Part shown: piece by piece, positions 9,194 through 17,900 of the stretch
Layout: the number at the start of each line of letters is the position of its first letter
Numbering within the stretch: position 1 is the first letter of the stretch
NCBI GenBank assembly: GCA_017991315.1
Contig: JAGOQS010000002.1
Location: 496,001-560,000, forward strand
From: Ferrovibrio sp.
GTDB taxonomy: Bacteria > Pseudomonadota > Alphaproteobacteria > Ferrovibrionales > Ferrovibrionaceae
Length of the DNA stretch: 64,000 nt
Direction: 5' to 3'
Position numbers and translations under genes: made by a program
Notes under the pieces: generated by a model
What the model was told of the DNA's origin: nothing
The model's input: only the letters and a program-made list of their open reading frames with translations
Database searches by the model: none

Positions 9194-9222
9194 CTAATAT
9201 AGTAATAAATATAATGGGTCAA
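9194..9222 (-). promoter_or_regulatory. probable promoter of the aapJ operon
   Basis: On the minus strand TTGACC (9222-9217) is followed after 17 bases by TATTAG (9199-9194), about 53 bp before the aapJ-like start. The same TTGACC, with the same distance to an upstream palindrome, precedes the SDR operon at 13331-13326, which supports both sites. Confidence 0.5.
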
Positions 9223-9237
9223 TATAGAATATTTTAT

Positions 9238-9255
9238 ATCATATTTCGATACGAA
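9238..9255 (-). promoter_or_regulatory. IclR-type operator candidate O3
   Basis: On the minus strand TTCGTAT-CGAA-ATATGAT is an imperfect 7-4-7 palindrome that matches candidate O1 at 15 of 18 positions. It sits 97-114 bp before the aapJ-like start, and 15 bases separate it from the -35 box. The 39 bases 9217-9255 match 13326-13364 at 29 positions, including the first nine and last nine. Confidence 0.6.
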
Positions 9256-9277
9256 CTATAGAAACGGCATAAATAGA

Positions 9278-9583
9278 AAGCGGCATACCACCGTTAGACC
9301 GCTTCCTCCTCATATTGAACCGCTGCGCCGCGGCGAATTTGCGTTTTGAGGAGGAGCCCGGCACAGGGCGTAGTGGGGCTACGGCCAAGCCGGGCGACGC
9401 GCTCAAAACGCAAATTCGCCCGGCCCCTTAGGGGTTGCGTCTGGAGGCGGCATCCGCGTCGTCGAAACGCTTGCAGGTACCGCCAGGTACCTGCTGCGCG
9501 CTTCTCCTAGCGGGCTACCGCCTCCAGACGCAACGCAGCTGGTTCAATATGAGGAGGAAACGGTCTGGAGTGGCATGCCGCTT
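9278..9583. repeat. 306-bp nested inverted-repeat element
   Basis: Ends of about 50 bp (9278-9327 and 9534-9583) are imperfect inverted repeats, with 19 perfect pairs of TTCCTCCTCATATTGAACC. Inside are two independent hairpins. Arm A pairs 9332-9350 with 9402-9420 (19 bp perfect), with further stems GCCCGGC/GCCGGGC (9356-9362, 9389-9395) and CGTAG/CTACG (9369-9373, 9379-9383). Arm B pairs 9434-9450 with 9518-9534 (17 bp perfect), capped by GCAGGTACC/GGTACCTGC (9473-9481, 9486-9494). CCCC-TTA-GGGG (9424-9434) lies between the arms. The result is a three-way or cloverleaf fold. It begins 32 bp beyond the stop of the thiamine-diphosphate enzyme gene and no reading frame fits it. It could be a non-autonomous mobile element or a structured 3' end. 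Confidence 0.75.
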
Positions 9584-9615
9584 CAATTCAATCGACCAGA
9601 ATGAAGGATGCGGGA

Positions 9616-11265
9616 TCAGGGCCGCGAACGGCCGAAGCGCAACACATTCCACGGGCTTGGCATCGGGCCGACCGGCACGTCGATGATGGTCGGCAGGCCC
9701 GATTTCAGGCCCTGGCGCAGCGCAGCGCGTAACTCTTCCGGCGTCTTGGCGCGCAGGCCAAGGGCGCCGAAGCTTTCCGCCAGCTTGACGAAATCCGGGT
9801 TGTTCAGATTGGTGGCGATGCGGCGGTTGCCGAAATCCTCGGTCTGAGTGCGCAGCACATTGCCGAAGGCCCCATCATTCATCAGCACCACCACCACCGG
9901 GATGCGGTGCTGCACGGCGGTGGCGATTTCCTGCACATTGAACATGAAGCCGCCATCGCCGCTGACCGCCACCACCGCCTTATCCGGCATCGCCGCCTTC
10001 ACGCCCATGGCAGTGGCAAGGCCCCAGCCTAGCGTGCCCTGGTAGCCCGGCGTGATGAAGGTGCGCGGCTTGTAGATCGGGAAATGCAGCCGGCTGACAT
10101 AGCCAAGCTGGGTCAGTTCATCGACAAAGATACCATCTTCCGGCAATTCGGCGCGAATCGCATCGAGGAACGCCATCTGCGGCTGGCAACGCGCCCAGTC
10201 GGCATCGGACAGCGCCCGCACCTGCTGCACCTCATCGGCACGCGAAGCACGTTTGGCCGCGATCTTGCCGAGTTCGCTGGCCAATGCCTGCAAAGCCAGC
10301 CGCGCGTCGCCGACAATGCCGACAGTCGCAGCCCGCACACGGTTCAGTTCATCGGCATCGGCATCGATGCGCACGATCTTGATCTTGTCGTCCAGGCCCC
10401 ATTGCAGCTGCTGCAATTGCAGCCGTGTGCCGACCGCCAGCACCACATCGGCAGTCCCCCAGAAGCGATGCCCGATGGCACTGTTGACGCTGAGCGGGTG
10501 GCGGCTGTCCAGCGCACCACGGCCGGTGCGGTGGCTCGAAACCGGCGCCTGCAGGATTTCCGCGACTTCACGCAGAGACTCGCCGGCATCCAGCGCACCG
10601 CCGCCAACAATGATCAGCGGCCGTTCGGCACCAGCAAGCAGCTTCGCCGCCGCCTTCACGGCATCAAGGTCGATCGGTGTGGCCAATGCCTCGCCCGCCG
10701 GCAACAGTTCAACCGGCGCGCGGCGCGGCCAGACATCAAGCGGGCATTCCAATGCCACCGGGCGCGGCCGGCCGCTCTGCATCTGGGCAAAGGCTTCGTT
10801 AACCTTGGCAGGGCCTTCATGCGGCGCATGGATGCGGTCGGCCCACTTGGTCAATGAACGCAGCAGGCCAAGTTGATCGGGGATTTCATGCAGCAGACCG
10901 AGGCCACGGCCAATGGCATTGCTGTTGATCTGCCCGGTCAGCGCCAGCACCGGCGCGTTGAGCGCATAGGCAGTGCAGATCGCCGCCGTGGCATTCAGGA
11001 TGCCGGGGCCTGGTACCACGGTGAAAACCTGCGGCTTGCCGGTGGCGAGTGCGGCACCCAGCGCCATATAGGCGGCGCCCTGCTCATGGCGGGTATGGAT
11101 GAAACGCAGCCGGTCGGTAGCACCGGCAAAGGCATCGAACAGATAATCGTTCTGCACGCCCGGCAGGGCATAGATCGTGTCGATGCCGTTGCGGATGATC
11201 TGTTCCACCACCGCTTCAGCGGTTGTCATCGCCTGCGGCTGGGTGGCTTTTGTCTTGCTGGTCAC
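9616..11265 (-). CDS. thiamine-diphosphate-dependent enzyme (acetolactate synthase / 2-oxo acid decarboxylase family)
   Basis: A 549-residue protein with the three domains of the family. The N-terminal Pyr domain carries the activating Glu61 in RHEQGAAYMA; the central domain has PLIIVGGGA; the C-terminal PP domain has the ThDP/Mg motif GDGGFMFNVQE followed by VVVLMNDGAFGN. The longer open frame starts at 11400 inside the ATPase gene; GTG 11265 with GGGAG upstream, 40 bp after that gene, is preferred. Family members include acetolactate synthase, benzoylformate decarboxylase and glyoxylate carboligase, and sequence alone does not choose. With an amino-acid transporter, a RidA-like protein and an aldehyde dehydrogenase in the same island, a 2-oxo acid decarboxylase role is my inference. 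Confidence 0.85.
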   Translation of the reverse strand: MTSKTKATQPQAMTTAEAVVEQIIRNGIDTIYALPGVQNDYLFDAFAGATDRLRFIHTRHEQGAAYMALGAALATGKPQVFTVVPGPGILNATAAICTAYALNAPVLALTGQINSNAIGRGLGLLHEIPDQLGLLRSLTKWADRIHAPHEGPAKVNEAFAQMQSGRPRPVALECPLDVWPRRAPVELLPAGEALATPIDLDAVKAAAKLLAGAERPLIIVGGGALDAGESLREVAEILQAPVSSHRTGRGALDSRHPLSVNSAIGHRFWGTADVVLAVGTRLQLQQLQWGLDDKIKIVRIDADADELNRVRAATVGIVGDARLALQALASELGKIAAKRASRADEVQQVRALSDADWARCQPQMAFLDAIRAELPEDGIFVDELTQLGYVSRLHFPIYKPRTFITPGYQGTLGWGLATAMGVKAAMPDKAVVAVSGDGGFMFNVQEIATAVQHRIPVVVVLMNDGAFGNVLRTQTEDFGNRRIATNLNNPDFVKLAESFGALGLRAKTPEELRAALRQGLKSGLPTIIDVPVGPMPSPWNVLRFGRSRP

Positions 11266-11305
11266 GTCTTGCTCCCTGGGCGCCGCGCCTGGCGCGGCAG
11301 GACAA

Positions 11306-12085
11306 TCAGATAACTTGGGCGAGGAAACTGCGGGTGCGCTCATGGCGCGGATTGGAGAAGAAGTCCTCCGGCGCCGCCTCTTCCACGATGCGACCCGCAT
11401 CCATGAACACGACGCGGTTGGCCACCTGGCGCGCGAAGCCCATTTCGTGGGTAACGCAAAGCATGGTCATGCCGTCTTCCGCCATCTCGATCATGGTATC
11501 GAGCACTTCCTTCACCATCTCCGGATCAAGCGCGGAGGTCGGTTCGTCGAACAGCATTACGCTGGGATTCATCGCCAGCGCGCGGGCGATGGCGACGCGC
11601 TGCTGCTGACCGCCGGAAAGCTGGCCAGGATATTTGCCGGCCTGCTCCGGAATACGCACCCGTTCGAGATAGCGCATCGCCAGATCCGCGGCTTCGCGCC
11701 GCGTCATGCCGCGCACCTTGATCGGTGCCAGCATGCAATTCTCCAGTACGCTGAGATGCGGGAACAGGTTGAAGCTCTGGAACACCATGCCGACATCGCG
11801 GCGGATTTCATCGACGTTGCGGCTATCCTGGTTCAGTTCGATACCACCGACGGCAATACGCCCCTTCTGATGCTCTTCCAGCCGGTTGATGCAGCGGATC
11901 AGCGTCGACTTACCAGAGCCGGACGGCCCGCAGATGACGATGCGTTCGCCGCGCTGTACCTGCAGGTCCACATCATGCAGCACCTGATAATCGCCATACC
12001 ATTTGCACACCTCGGCCATTTCCACGGCCAAGGGCGCCACCCCGCTCCCCCCCTGCTGCATTACTGCCTGCTGCATCATCTGCAC
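11306..12085 (-). CDS. aapP: amino-acid ABC transporter ATP-binding protein, AapP-like
   Basis: A 259-residue polar amino-acid ATPase. Walker A is GPSGSGKST, the Q-loop lies in [18 protein letters not shown], the signature is [15 protein letters not shown], Walker B is [14 protein letters not shown], and the switch His is in [20 protein letters not shown] and GMTRREA are typical of AapP/GlnQ-type proteins. It sits 3 bp after the RidA-like gene, between that gene and the ThDP enzyme, apart from its likely partners aapJ, aapQ and aapM. No other ATPase of this class lies in the window, so I infer it energises that transporter. Confidence 0.9.
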   Translation of the reverse strand: MQMMQQAVMQQGGSGVAPLAVEMAEVCKWYGDYQVLHDVDLQVQRGERIVICGPSGSGKSTLIRCINRLEEHQKGRIAVGGIELNQDSRNVDEIRRDVGMVFQSFNLFPHLSVLENCMLAPIKVRGMTRREAADLAMRYLERVRIPEQAGKYPGQLSGGQQQRVAIARALAMNPSVMLFDEPTSALDPEMVKEVLDTMIEMAEDGMTMLCVTHEMGFARQVANRVVFMDAGRIVEEAAPEDFFSNPRHERTRSFLAQVI

Positions 12086-12088
12086 GGC

Positions 12089-12436
12089 TTAGCGCAGCGC
12101 GATCACGGCGATTTCCACCTTCGCCGTGGCCGAAACCAGTTTTGCTTCCACGGTGGCACGGGCCGGCGTGTGGCCCTGCGGCACCCAGGCATCCCAGGCG
12201 CGGTTCATCTCGGGAAATTCCGCGATATCCGCCAGCCACACCGTGGCACTGAGGATCTTGGTCTTGTCGCTGCCGGCGGCGGCCAGCGAAGCATCCAGTT
12301 GCGCCAGGATTTCCACGGTCTGACCGTAGGCATCCTTGGTCTTGTCGGTAGCCACTTCGCCGCAGGTGAAAACCAGGCTGTCGGTGTGGGTGGCCTTGCT
12401 CATGCGCGGCCCGGCGCCGATACGAGTGATGGTCAT
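12089..12436 (-). CDS. RidA/YjgF-family protein
   Basis: A 115-residue protein of normal Rid length. It shows SLVFTCGEVATD, ILSATVWLADIAEFPEMN and TPARATVEAKLVSATAKVEIAVIA. The Arg in TPARATVE is at the position of the residue that binds the substrate carboxylate in RidA deaminases. ATG 12436 with GGAGG upstream is chosen over the longer frame to 12475, which overlaps the SDR gene. RidA proteins hydrolyse reactive enamine/imine products of PLP enzymes or act as specialised deaminases in catabolic clusters. Its place between an SDR and a transporter ATPase suggests the pathway passes through an imine. The exact subgroup is not resolved. Confidence 0.85.
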   Translation of the reverse strand: MTITRIGAGPRMSKATHTDSLVFTCGEVATDKTKDAYGQTVEILAQLDASLAAAGSDKTKILSATVWLADIAEFPEMNRAWDAWVPQGHTPARATVEAKLVSATAKVEIAVIALR

Positions 12437-12449
12437 AGCGGCCTCCGCT

Positions 12450-13244
12450 TCAGCTCTTGGCGCCCGGCAGCGCATCCACCGGCACGGTATAATTCAGCGG
12501 CATGCGGCCGCCATCGATGTAGAGCACCTGGCCGGTGACATAGGAGGCATCGTCGCTGGCGAGGAAGGAAACCACGCTGGCAACTTCCTCCGGCTCGCCA
12601 CAGCGGCCCATCGGCGTGCGCGACAGGATGCGGCGATAGGATTCCTCGTTCGAGAGCACGCCATTGCGCGTCAAGTCGGTGAGAATGGTGCCGGGACCGA
12701 CGGCATTCACGCGCACATTCTGCTTCGCCAGCGCCACCGCGAAGATGCGGCTCATCTGGTTGATGCCGGCCTTGGAAATGCCGTAGGGCACATTGGTCGG
12801 GATGGTGAGGATGGCCTGCATCGACGACATGTTGACGATGGAGCCGCCGCCCTGCGCCGCCATGATGCGGGCGGCTTCCTGGGTGCCATAGAAGGTGCCG
12901 TTGAGGTTCACGCCCAGCACGTGGCTGTATTCCTCATCGGTGAGGTCCAGCACCGACTTCGATACCGTGATGCCGGCATTATTGACCATGATGTCGAGCC
13001 GGCCGCCCTTGGCCACGGCGGCGGCAACCACGGCGGCAACATCGGCGCGCTTCGATACATCGCAGGCCATGCCGAAAGCGGTCTTGCCTTCCGGGTCCAG
13101 CTTCGCCGCCGCTTCCATCACCTTGTCGGCCTTGAGATCGGCCAGCCACACCGCGGCGCCTTCCTGATGCAGCCGTTCGGCGCAGGCAAAACCGATACCC
13201 TGCGCGGCACCGGTGACGATGGCTATCTTATTGGCGTGCTTCAT
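12450..13244 (-). CDS. short-chain dehydrogenase/reductase, FabG-like
   Basis: A 264-residue classical SDR with TGAAQGIG (11-18), NNAG, the catalytic Ser in VNMSSMQA, YGISK as the catalytic Tyr-Lys pair, and the C-terminal SYVTGQVLYIDGG. All active-site residues are present, unlike the second SDR at 5029-5778. It heads an operon with the RidA-like, AapP-like and ThDP-enzyme genes. An IclR-type palindrome and a TTGACC -35 box lie upstream at the same relative positions as before the aapJ-like gene. It probably oxidises a hydroxy compound in the same pathway; the substrate is unknown. Confidence 0.88.
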   Translation of the reverse strand: MKHANKIAIVTGAAQGIGFACAERLHQEGAAVWLADLKADKVMEAAAKLDPEGKTAFGMACDVSKRADVAAVVAAAVAKGGRLDIMVNNAGITVSKSVLDLTDEEYSHVLGVNLNGTFYGTQEAARIMAAQGGGSIVNMSSMQAILTIPTNVPYGISKAGINQMSRIFAVALAKQNVRVNAVGPGTILTDLTRNGVLSNEESYRRILSRTPMGRCGEPEEVASVVSFLASDDASYVTGQVLYIDGGRMPLNYTVPVDALPGAKS

Positions 13245-13302
13245 TCCTGCTGTCTCCCCAATGGTGCCGACAATGGCCAGCGCCCGAATATGACCAGGGA
13301 TT

Positions 13303-13331
13303 CAGATACATGTTTGGATATTAAAGGTCAA
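13303..13331 (-). promoter_or_regulatory. probable promoter of the SDR-ridA-aapP operon
   Basis: On the minus strand TTGACC (13331-13326) is followed after 17 bases by TATCTG (13308-13303), about 60 bp before the SDR start. The arrangement repeats that of the aapJ operon. Confidence 0.5.
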
Positions 13332-13346
13332 TATAAGATTTAATGT

Positions 13347-13364
13347 ATTAAAATACGATACGAA
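13347..13364 (-). promoter_or_regulatory. IclR-type operator candidate O4
   Basis: On the minus strand TTCGTAT-CGTA-TTTTAAT. The first half-site is identical to that of O3; the second is degenerate. It lies 103-120 bp before the SDR start and 15 bases from the -35 box, exactly as at O3. Confidence 0.5.
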
Positions 13365-13471
13365 TACGCACGGCTTCCAGGGCCCGCATTCCCTGCCCCA
13401 CCGCAGCCTAAAGCCTGACTTTTTGAGAGGGATCGCGCCGCCGAACTGGCCGCGCTACCGACGAAGCCGGC

Positions 13472-14086
13472 TCAGAACGAGCCTGGCTTGATGCGGAAGA
13501 TATCCGGGTTCTTCGGATTCTCGGTATAGGTAAGCACCACGACGGGCAGATCCTGCTTGCCCTTGTCGTCGGTGCGACCGATGGAATAGCGCAGCAACGT
13601 CATGCGGCCCTTCTCATCCAGGCCACGGAAGCCGACCTGGGTGCCATCCTGCAGCGTGCCTTCCAGCATCACGCTATCCTTCACATAGCCCTGCTGCGTG
13701 AAATAAGCCTGCAAAGCCGCCGCGATGTTGCGCAGGCGGGTATTTTCCTGGTCGTTGGCCTGTTTGCCGATCCAGGCGACACTCACCTGCATCAGCTTCT
13801 GGCTGGTAAAGCCAAAGGTGTAGGACACCCGGCCCGGCCCGGTCCCCGGCACCAGATCATCGGCATTCAACGACAATACCTTGGTCTTTTCGAGCTGGTT
13901 GGTTTCCACCGTGATGGCGGCAGCGGCCTTGCCAAAATCGGTGGTCGCGGCCTTGCGCACCGCGGCCTCGTCCATGCCGAACTTGGCACTGCGGAAGCCT
14001 TCAACGCTGGCTTTGTCCTGGGCTTGCGCCGGCAATATGCCGAGACCCGCAATCAGAACGAAAACCGAGAGGATGTGCTTGAGCAT
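13472..14086 (-). CDS. putative periplasmic protein of unknown function
   Basis: A 204-residue protein with a clear signal peptide (ILSVFVLIAGLGILPAQA, cleaved after AQA). I do not recognise the mature domain. It begins KASVEGFRSAKFGMDEAAVRKA, which resembles small secreted proteins with a 'FGM..AEV'-type start, and later has RVSYTFGFTSQKLMQVSVAWIG. ATG 14086 with GAGG upstream is preferred to the frame start at 14101. It lies 21 bp after the SapC-like gene and is probably the last gene of the two-partner secretion operon. Together with the signal peptide this suggests a periplasmic helper, but no direct evidence shows that. Confidence 0.75.
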   Translation of the reverse strand: MLKHILSVFVLIAGLGILPAQAQDKASVEGFRSAKFGMDEAAVRKAATTDFGKAAAAITVETNQLEKTKVLSLNADDLVPGTGPGRVSYTFGFTSQKLMQVSVAWIGKQANDQENTRLRNIAAALQAYFTQQGYVKDSVMLEGTLQDGTQVGFRGLDEKGRMTLLRYSIGRTDDKGKQDLPVVVLTYTENPKNPDIFRIKPGSF

Positions 14087-14107
14087 GACGATACCTCGCA
14101 AGCCGGC

Positions 14108-14896
14108 TTAGACGGCCTTCGGCACGGAGCGATCCACCAGAGCGCCCCAATTGCCCACGGAAATGAAATGGCAATAAACCAGGTGCAGCCAGCCGCGCTG
14201 GCGCCACTGCAGGAAGGTTTCATCCGGCAGGGCATTGAAGCGGGCTTCGTCGATCACCTGGAAGCCGGAGAGGCTGAGGCGTTCGCCATCTGCAAGGGTG
14301 ACATCGGCGCGGTTATCGACCAGCAGATTTGCTTCATGCAGCGCGGCGGTGAATTCCGCCGTGAAACGGAAATGCGCCTGGTACTCGCGGCAGAAATCCA
14401 GCGCCGCCCGAGTGAATTCGGTCGGCTCGCCATTCTCGAACAGGCGGTTGCCAATGCCAGTACCAACACCCGGGGCCGCCAAGTCAATGCACAGCGTGTA
14501 TTCCGTACGCTCGTCATTTTCCAAAAAGATGAACGGATAGCGCCGCACATAGGCTGGAATATAGCTGCCTTCGCTCCAGCGACCGTTGGCATCGACGAAC
14601 AGGTTCTCGCCCGAGCGCAAGCCGAGCAAAGCGACCATCTGCGGTGCCGCCCCCTCGCTGAACAGGATCGGGTAGAATTTACAGGCCAGCGGCAATTCGC
14701 TCGCCACCAGCGGCAGTGAATTGGTGATACTGGCAAAACGGTAATCGCCAGTGCCCGCCATGGTCAGCTCGGCATCACGGTCGGCAATAAGCGGGCTCGG
14801 CTGCTTATAGAAAAGCGGCAGCGCCGCCGCGGGGGCGGCACTGTCGGTGGCTGCTGGGGTGTTCAACGCGGAACCTCTTTTCGACTTACGCGGCAT
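14108..14896 (-). CDS. SapC-family protein
   Basis: A 262-residue protein matching the SapC family, named after a gene in the Campylobacter S-layer secretion locus. Family features are LPLFYKQPSPLIADRDAEL near the N-terminus, PLVASELPLACKFYPILFS, ALLGLRSGENLFVD, SYIPAYVRRYPFIF and a closing segment with GFQVIDEARFNALPDETFL. No signal peptide or membrane segment is visible, so it is probably cytoplasmic. The start is 17 bp after the stop of the giant TpsA gene, and a periplasmic protein gene follows. SapC genes are often near genes for large surface proteins; the molecular role is not established. Confidence 0.85.
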   Translation of the reverse strand: MPRKSKRGSALNTPAATDSAAPAAALPLFYKQPSPLIADRDAELTMAGTGDYRFASITNSLPLVASELPLACKFYPILFSEGAAPQMVALLGLRSGENLFVDANGRWSEGSYIPAYVRRYPFIFLENDERTEYTLCIDLAAPGVGTGIGNRLFENGEPTEFTRAALDFCREYQAHFRFTAEFTAALHEANLLVDNRADVTLADGERLSLSGFQVIDEARFNALPDETFLQWRQRGWLHLVYCHFISVGNWGALVDRSVPKAV

Positions 14897-14913
14897 GGCA
14901 GCAGTATAGCAGT

Positions 14914-17900
14914 TTACTGTGCTGCTGCACCCTGCTGCTGCTGCTGTTGCTGCTGCTCGGAGTTCGGCTGGCCAGGCTGGCTACCGCCAGTTGCACCACC
15001 GGTGCCACCGCCAGTACCGCCGCCAGTACCGCCGCCCGCGCCGCCACCAGTACCGGCACCGCCGCTGCCGGTCGTGCCACCAGTGCTGCCCACCGGGCTG
15101 GCGCTGGAAGATGGTACGATGGCACCCGGATTAGTGCCGCCACTCTGCGAAGAGCCGCCGGTGCCGAGCGGAGAACCGCTGGTAGTCGGCGTGACGGTGC
15201 CAGGATTGACACCACCACCTTGCGGCGCGGAAGGCGTAACCGTGAAGGTTGGGGCCGGTGAGACGTTCAGCACGGTCGGCGCGGTGAAGGCCAAGAGTGC
15301 GTTCGGATTCAGACCACCAGCATCCACTGTGCGGGTGAACAGGGCACCGGCCTGCGGCGAGGTCGGGATGGTGGTCGGCGGCGGCACCACGCTCTGCGGG
15401 ATGGTGACCTGATTTTCAATCGGACCCCAGCGCATATCGTTGATGTAATACGGCGGCCCCTTCAGCGGCCCGACGATGTAAGCGGCCGTGGCGTCGGAAC
15501 GGTTAGCCACGGTGCCATACATGTCGATGCTGCTGGCCTGCTCGGACTTCAGCGTCTTGACCACGATCTTCTTGGTCGGCTGCAGGCCGGTCTGATCGGT
15601 ATCCTTGCTACCGATCTTGATATAGCCGCCGCTGGAACTGATCGTCAGGTCGGTCTCGCTGCCGGAAAGGCCGGCCATCACGATGTTGCCTCCCGCTTTG
15701 ATCTTGACCTCGCCGGCGGCCAGCGTCGGCGTGATACCGCTGATCGCCTGCGGTTCGCCGGTGGTGCTGGTGAGAACACCCACGGTGATCGCACCGCCGG
15801 CATTGATATCGGCCGGCAGCAATAGCGTGGTACCGCCGGTGAAGGTCAAATTGCCGGTGGTCTTGATCGTTGCCGTGTTATCAAAGCTGATGCTGCCATT
15901 GTTGCCGGCATTGATCGTCAGCGTACCCAGGGCATTGTTGGCACCCAGGGCGCGGCTGAAGGTATGCGCGACATCGCCAAGATTGAGCGTCAAGTTGCTG
16001 TGGCTGGTGCTATCCACCGTGCTGCCAAAGGTGATCTTACCGCTATTGGTGGTAAGAACATGATTGCCGGTGAGATTGGTCGCGCCGGTATAGTTCTGGT
16101 TCCCGGAGGTGACGATGGTGCCACCGGCTAGCACAGTGGTGCCGCTGACCGAAACCGATGTCAGTGGGCCAGAGGTGGGAGCCGGAGCCTGTTGGGCCGG
16201 GAAGGAATTCGGCACCGTACCCGCGCCGATATCGCCGGTGAAGACGGCATTGCCGACGACACTCAACGTCCTGTTGCCGCCAGCAATACCACCCTGGAAC
16301 GTGACAGTCGTGCCGGTGAAGGTAGCATTCTGGTTCAGCGTGACCAAGCCCGTGTAGGTCTGGGTGCCGGTGGTATTGATCGTGCCGTTGTACAGCCTCG
16401 TTGTGCCACTGACCGTGAGAGTGCCCAGATTTGAGTCGACACTCAGTTTGTCGTTCAGCACCAGGTTGCCGGCAATCGCCAGGTTGGCGACGCCCTGAAC
16501 ACCCTTTTCCAGGGTAATAGTGGTGCCGGTAAGCGTGGTGTTGGCGCCCAGGAAAGCAATCTCGTTGTATGTATGACTGCCAGTGGCATCCACCGAGCCG
16601 CCATTGATCGCCAGCGTACCATCTTCATCGGTGTTGATCGACGCCACCTTGACTGTGCTTGCAAAGCTGGTGGCACCTGAGGAGTTGATCTGCAGATTGC
16701 CAAGCCGGGTGGTGTTACCCACCGCGCCCACGAACTTGACGTTGCCTGCGCCGCTTTCGATGCTCAGGGCGTTGCCGCCATCGAGCGTGGAGTCGAAAGT
16801 CAACGCGCCGCCATTCGTGGAGATGGTGGTATCCCCCATCAGCTTGGTGGCACCCTTGAAATCGATAGCCCCTCCGATCGAGGTGTAGCTGCCAGTGATC
16901 TCGGTGGCGCCGGTGTAGCTCTGCGCTCCTTCTGTCTCAACGCCAACCAGACTGATCGTACCAGCAGTGATGCTCAGGATGCCGAGATTGAAAGCCGTGT
17001 TGCCGAAGCTGACCTTGCCGCTGCCAGCGGTGAAGGTGGCGTCATTGGTACGACCATCGAACTGCCCGGTGACATGAATATCGCCGTTTGCTGCACTGGT
17101 ATCGAAAGTGCCTTTGTTTTCCGAATACAGACCCCCGGTGATCTGAATCGATTTGGCGGTAAGGTTGCCCTGGGTAAAGGTATCGCCCTTATAGCTCTGG
17201 GCACCCGTGGTGCTGATCGTCGAAAGCGTGATGCCATTGCCTTCGATGGTCACGCCAGACTTGGCTGTATTGGTCCCATTGCTGGTATAGCCATTGTTCA
17301 GCGCCACAGCGCCGGTAGATTTCAGCGACAAATTGCCACTGTTACCGGCGGTGATCTTGCTGCCATCCACCGTCAAAGTGCCGTTGGCAGTGACATAAAT
17401 ATCGCCATCGGTGGTAATCAGCGTGCCGGTGGTGCCAGTGCCGCTGAAGCCAAGATGGATATCGCCGGCGCCAGTGACCTTGGCGGCGAAGTTGGCAAAG
17501 CTGGTGGTGAACGGATTGGCCGAGCTGCCGATGCTGGAGAAGCTGGTGATATCCAGCGTGTTGCCGGTCATCGACGGCGAAGTGCCCATCAACACCGATC
17601 CGGCCTCGGCGATCAACTTGATCGTGCCGGTGCCGCCAGCATTCAGCGTTTCAACAGTGACATCACCGGTAGTCGCCTTGATCGTCGCCGTCTTGTTTGT
17701 ACCGCCAACGCTAACGTTGCTGGCAGTTATGCCAGTGCTGCTGGTGACGCTTATATCGCCGTTGGTGGTGGAGAACTTGCCGGTGGCGAGGTTACCAGTG
17801 TTGCTGACAATCAGGCCACCGGTACCGGTGAGGCTGGCATCCAGGCTGGCGGTGGTGGTCTTGAGCGTGGTGTCGCCACCGGCCGAACCGCTGCTGAACT

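Noticed and set aside
9278..9583. tRNA or CRISPR interpretation of the structured element
   Set aside because: There is no acceptor or anticodon arrangement of a tRNA, and there are no regularly spaced direct repeats; the element is made of nested inverted repeats.
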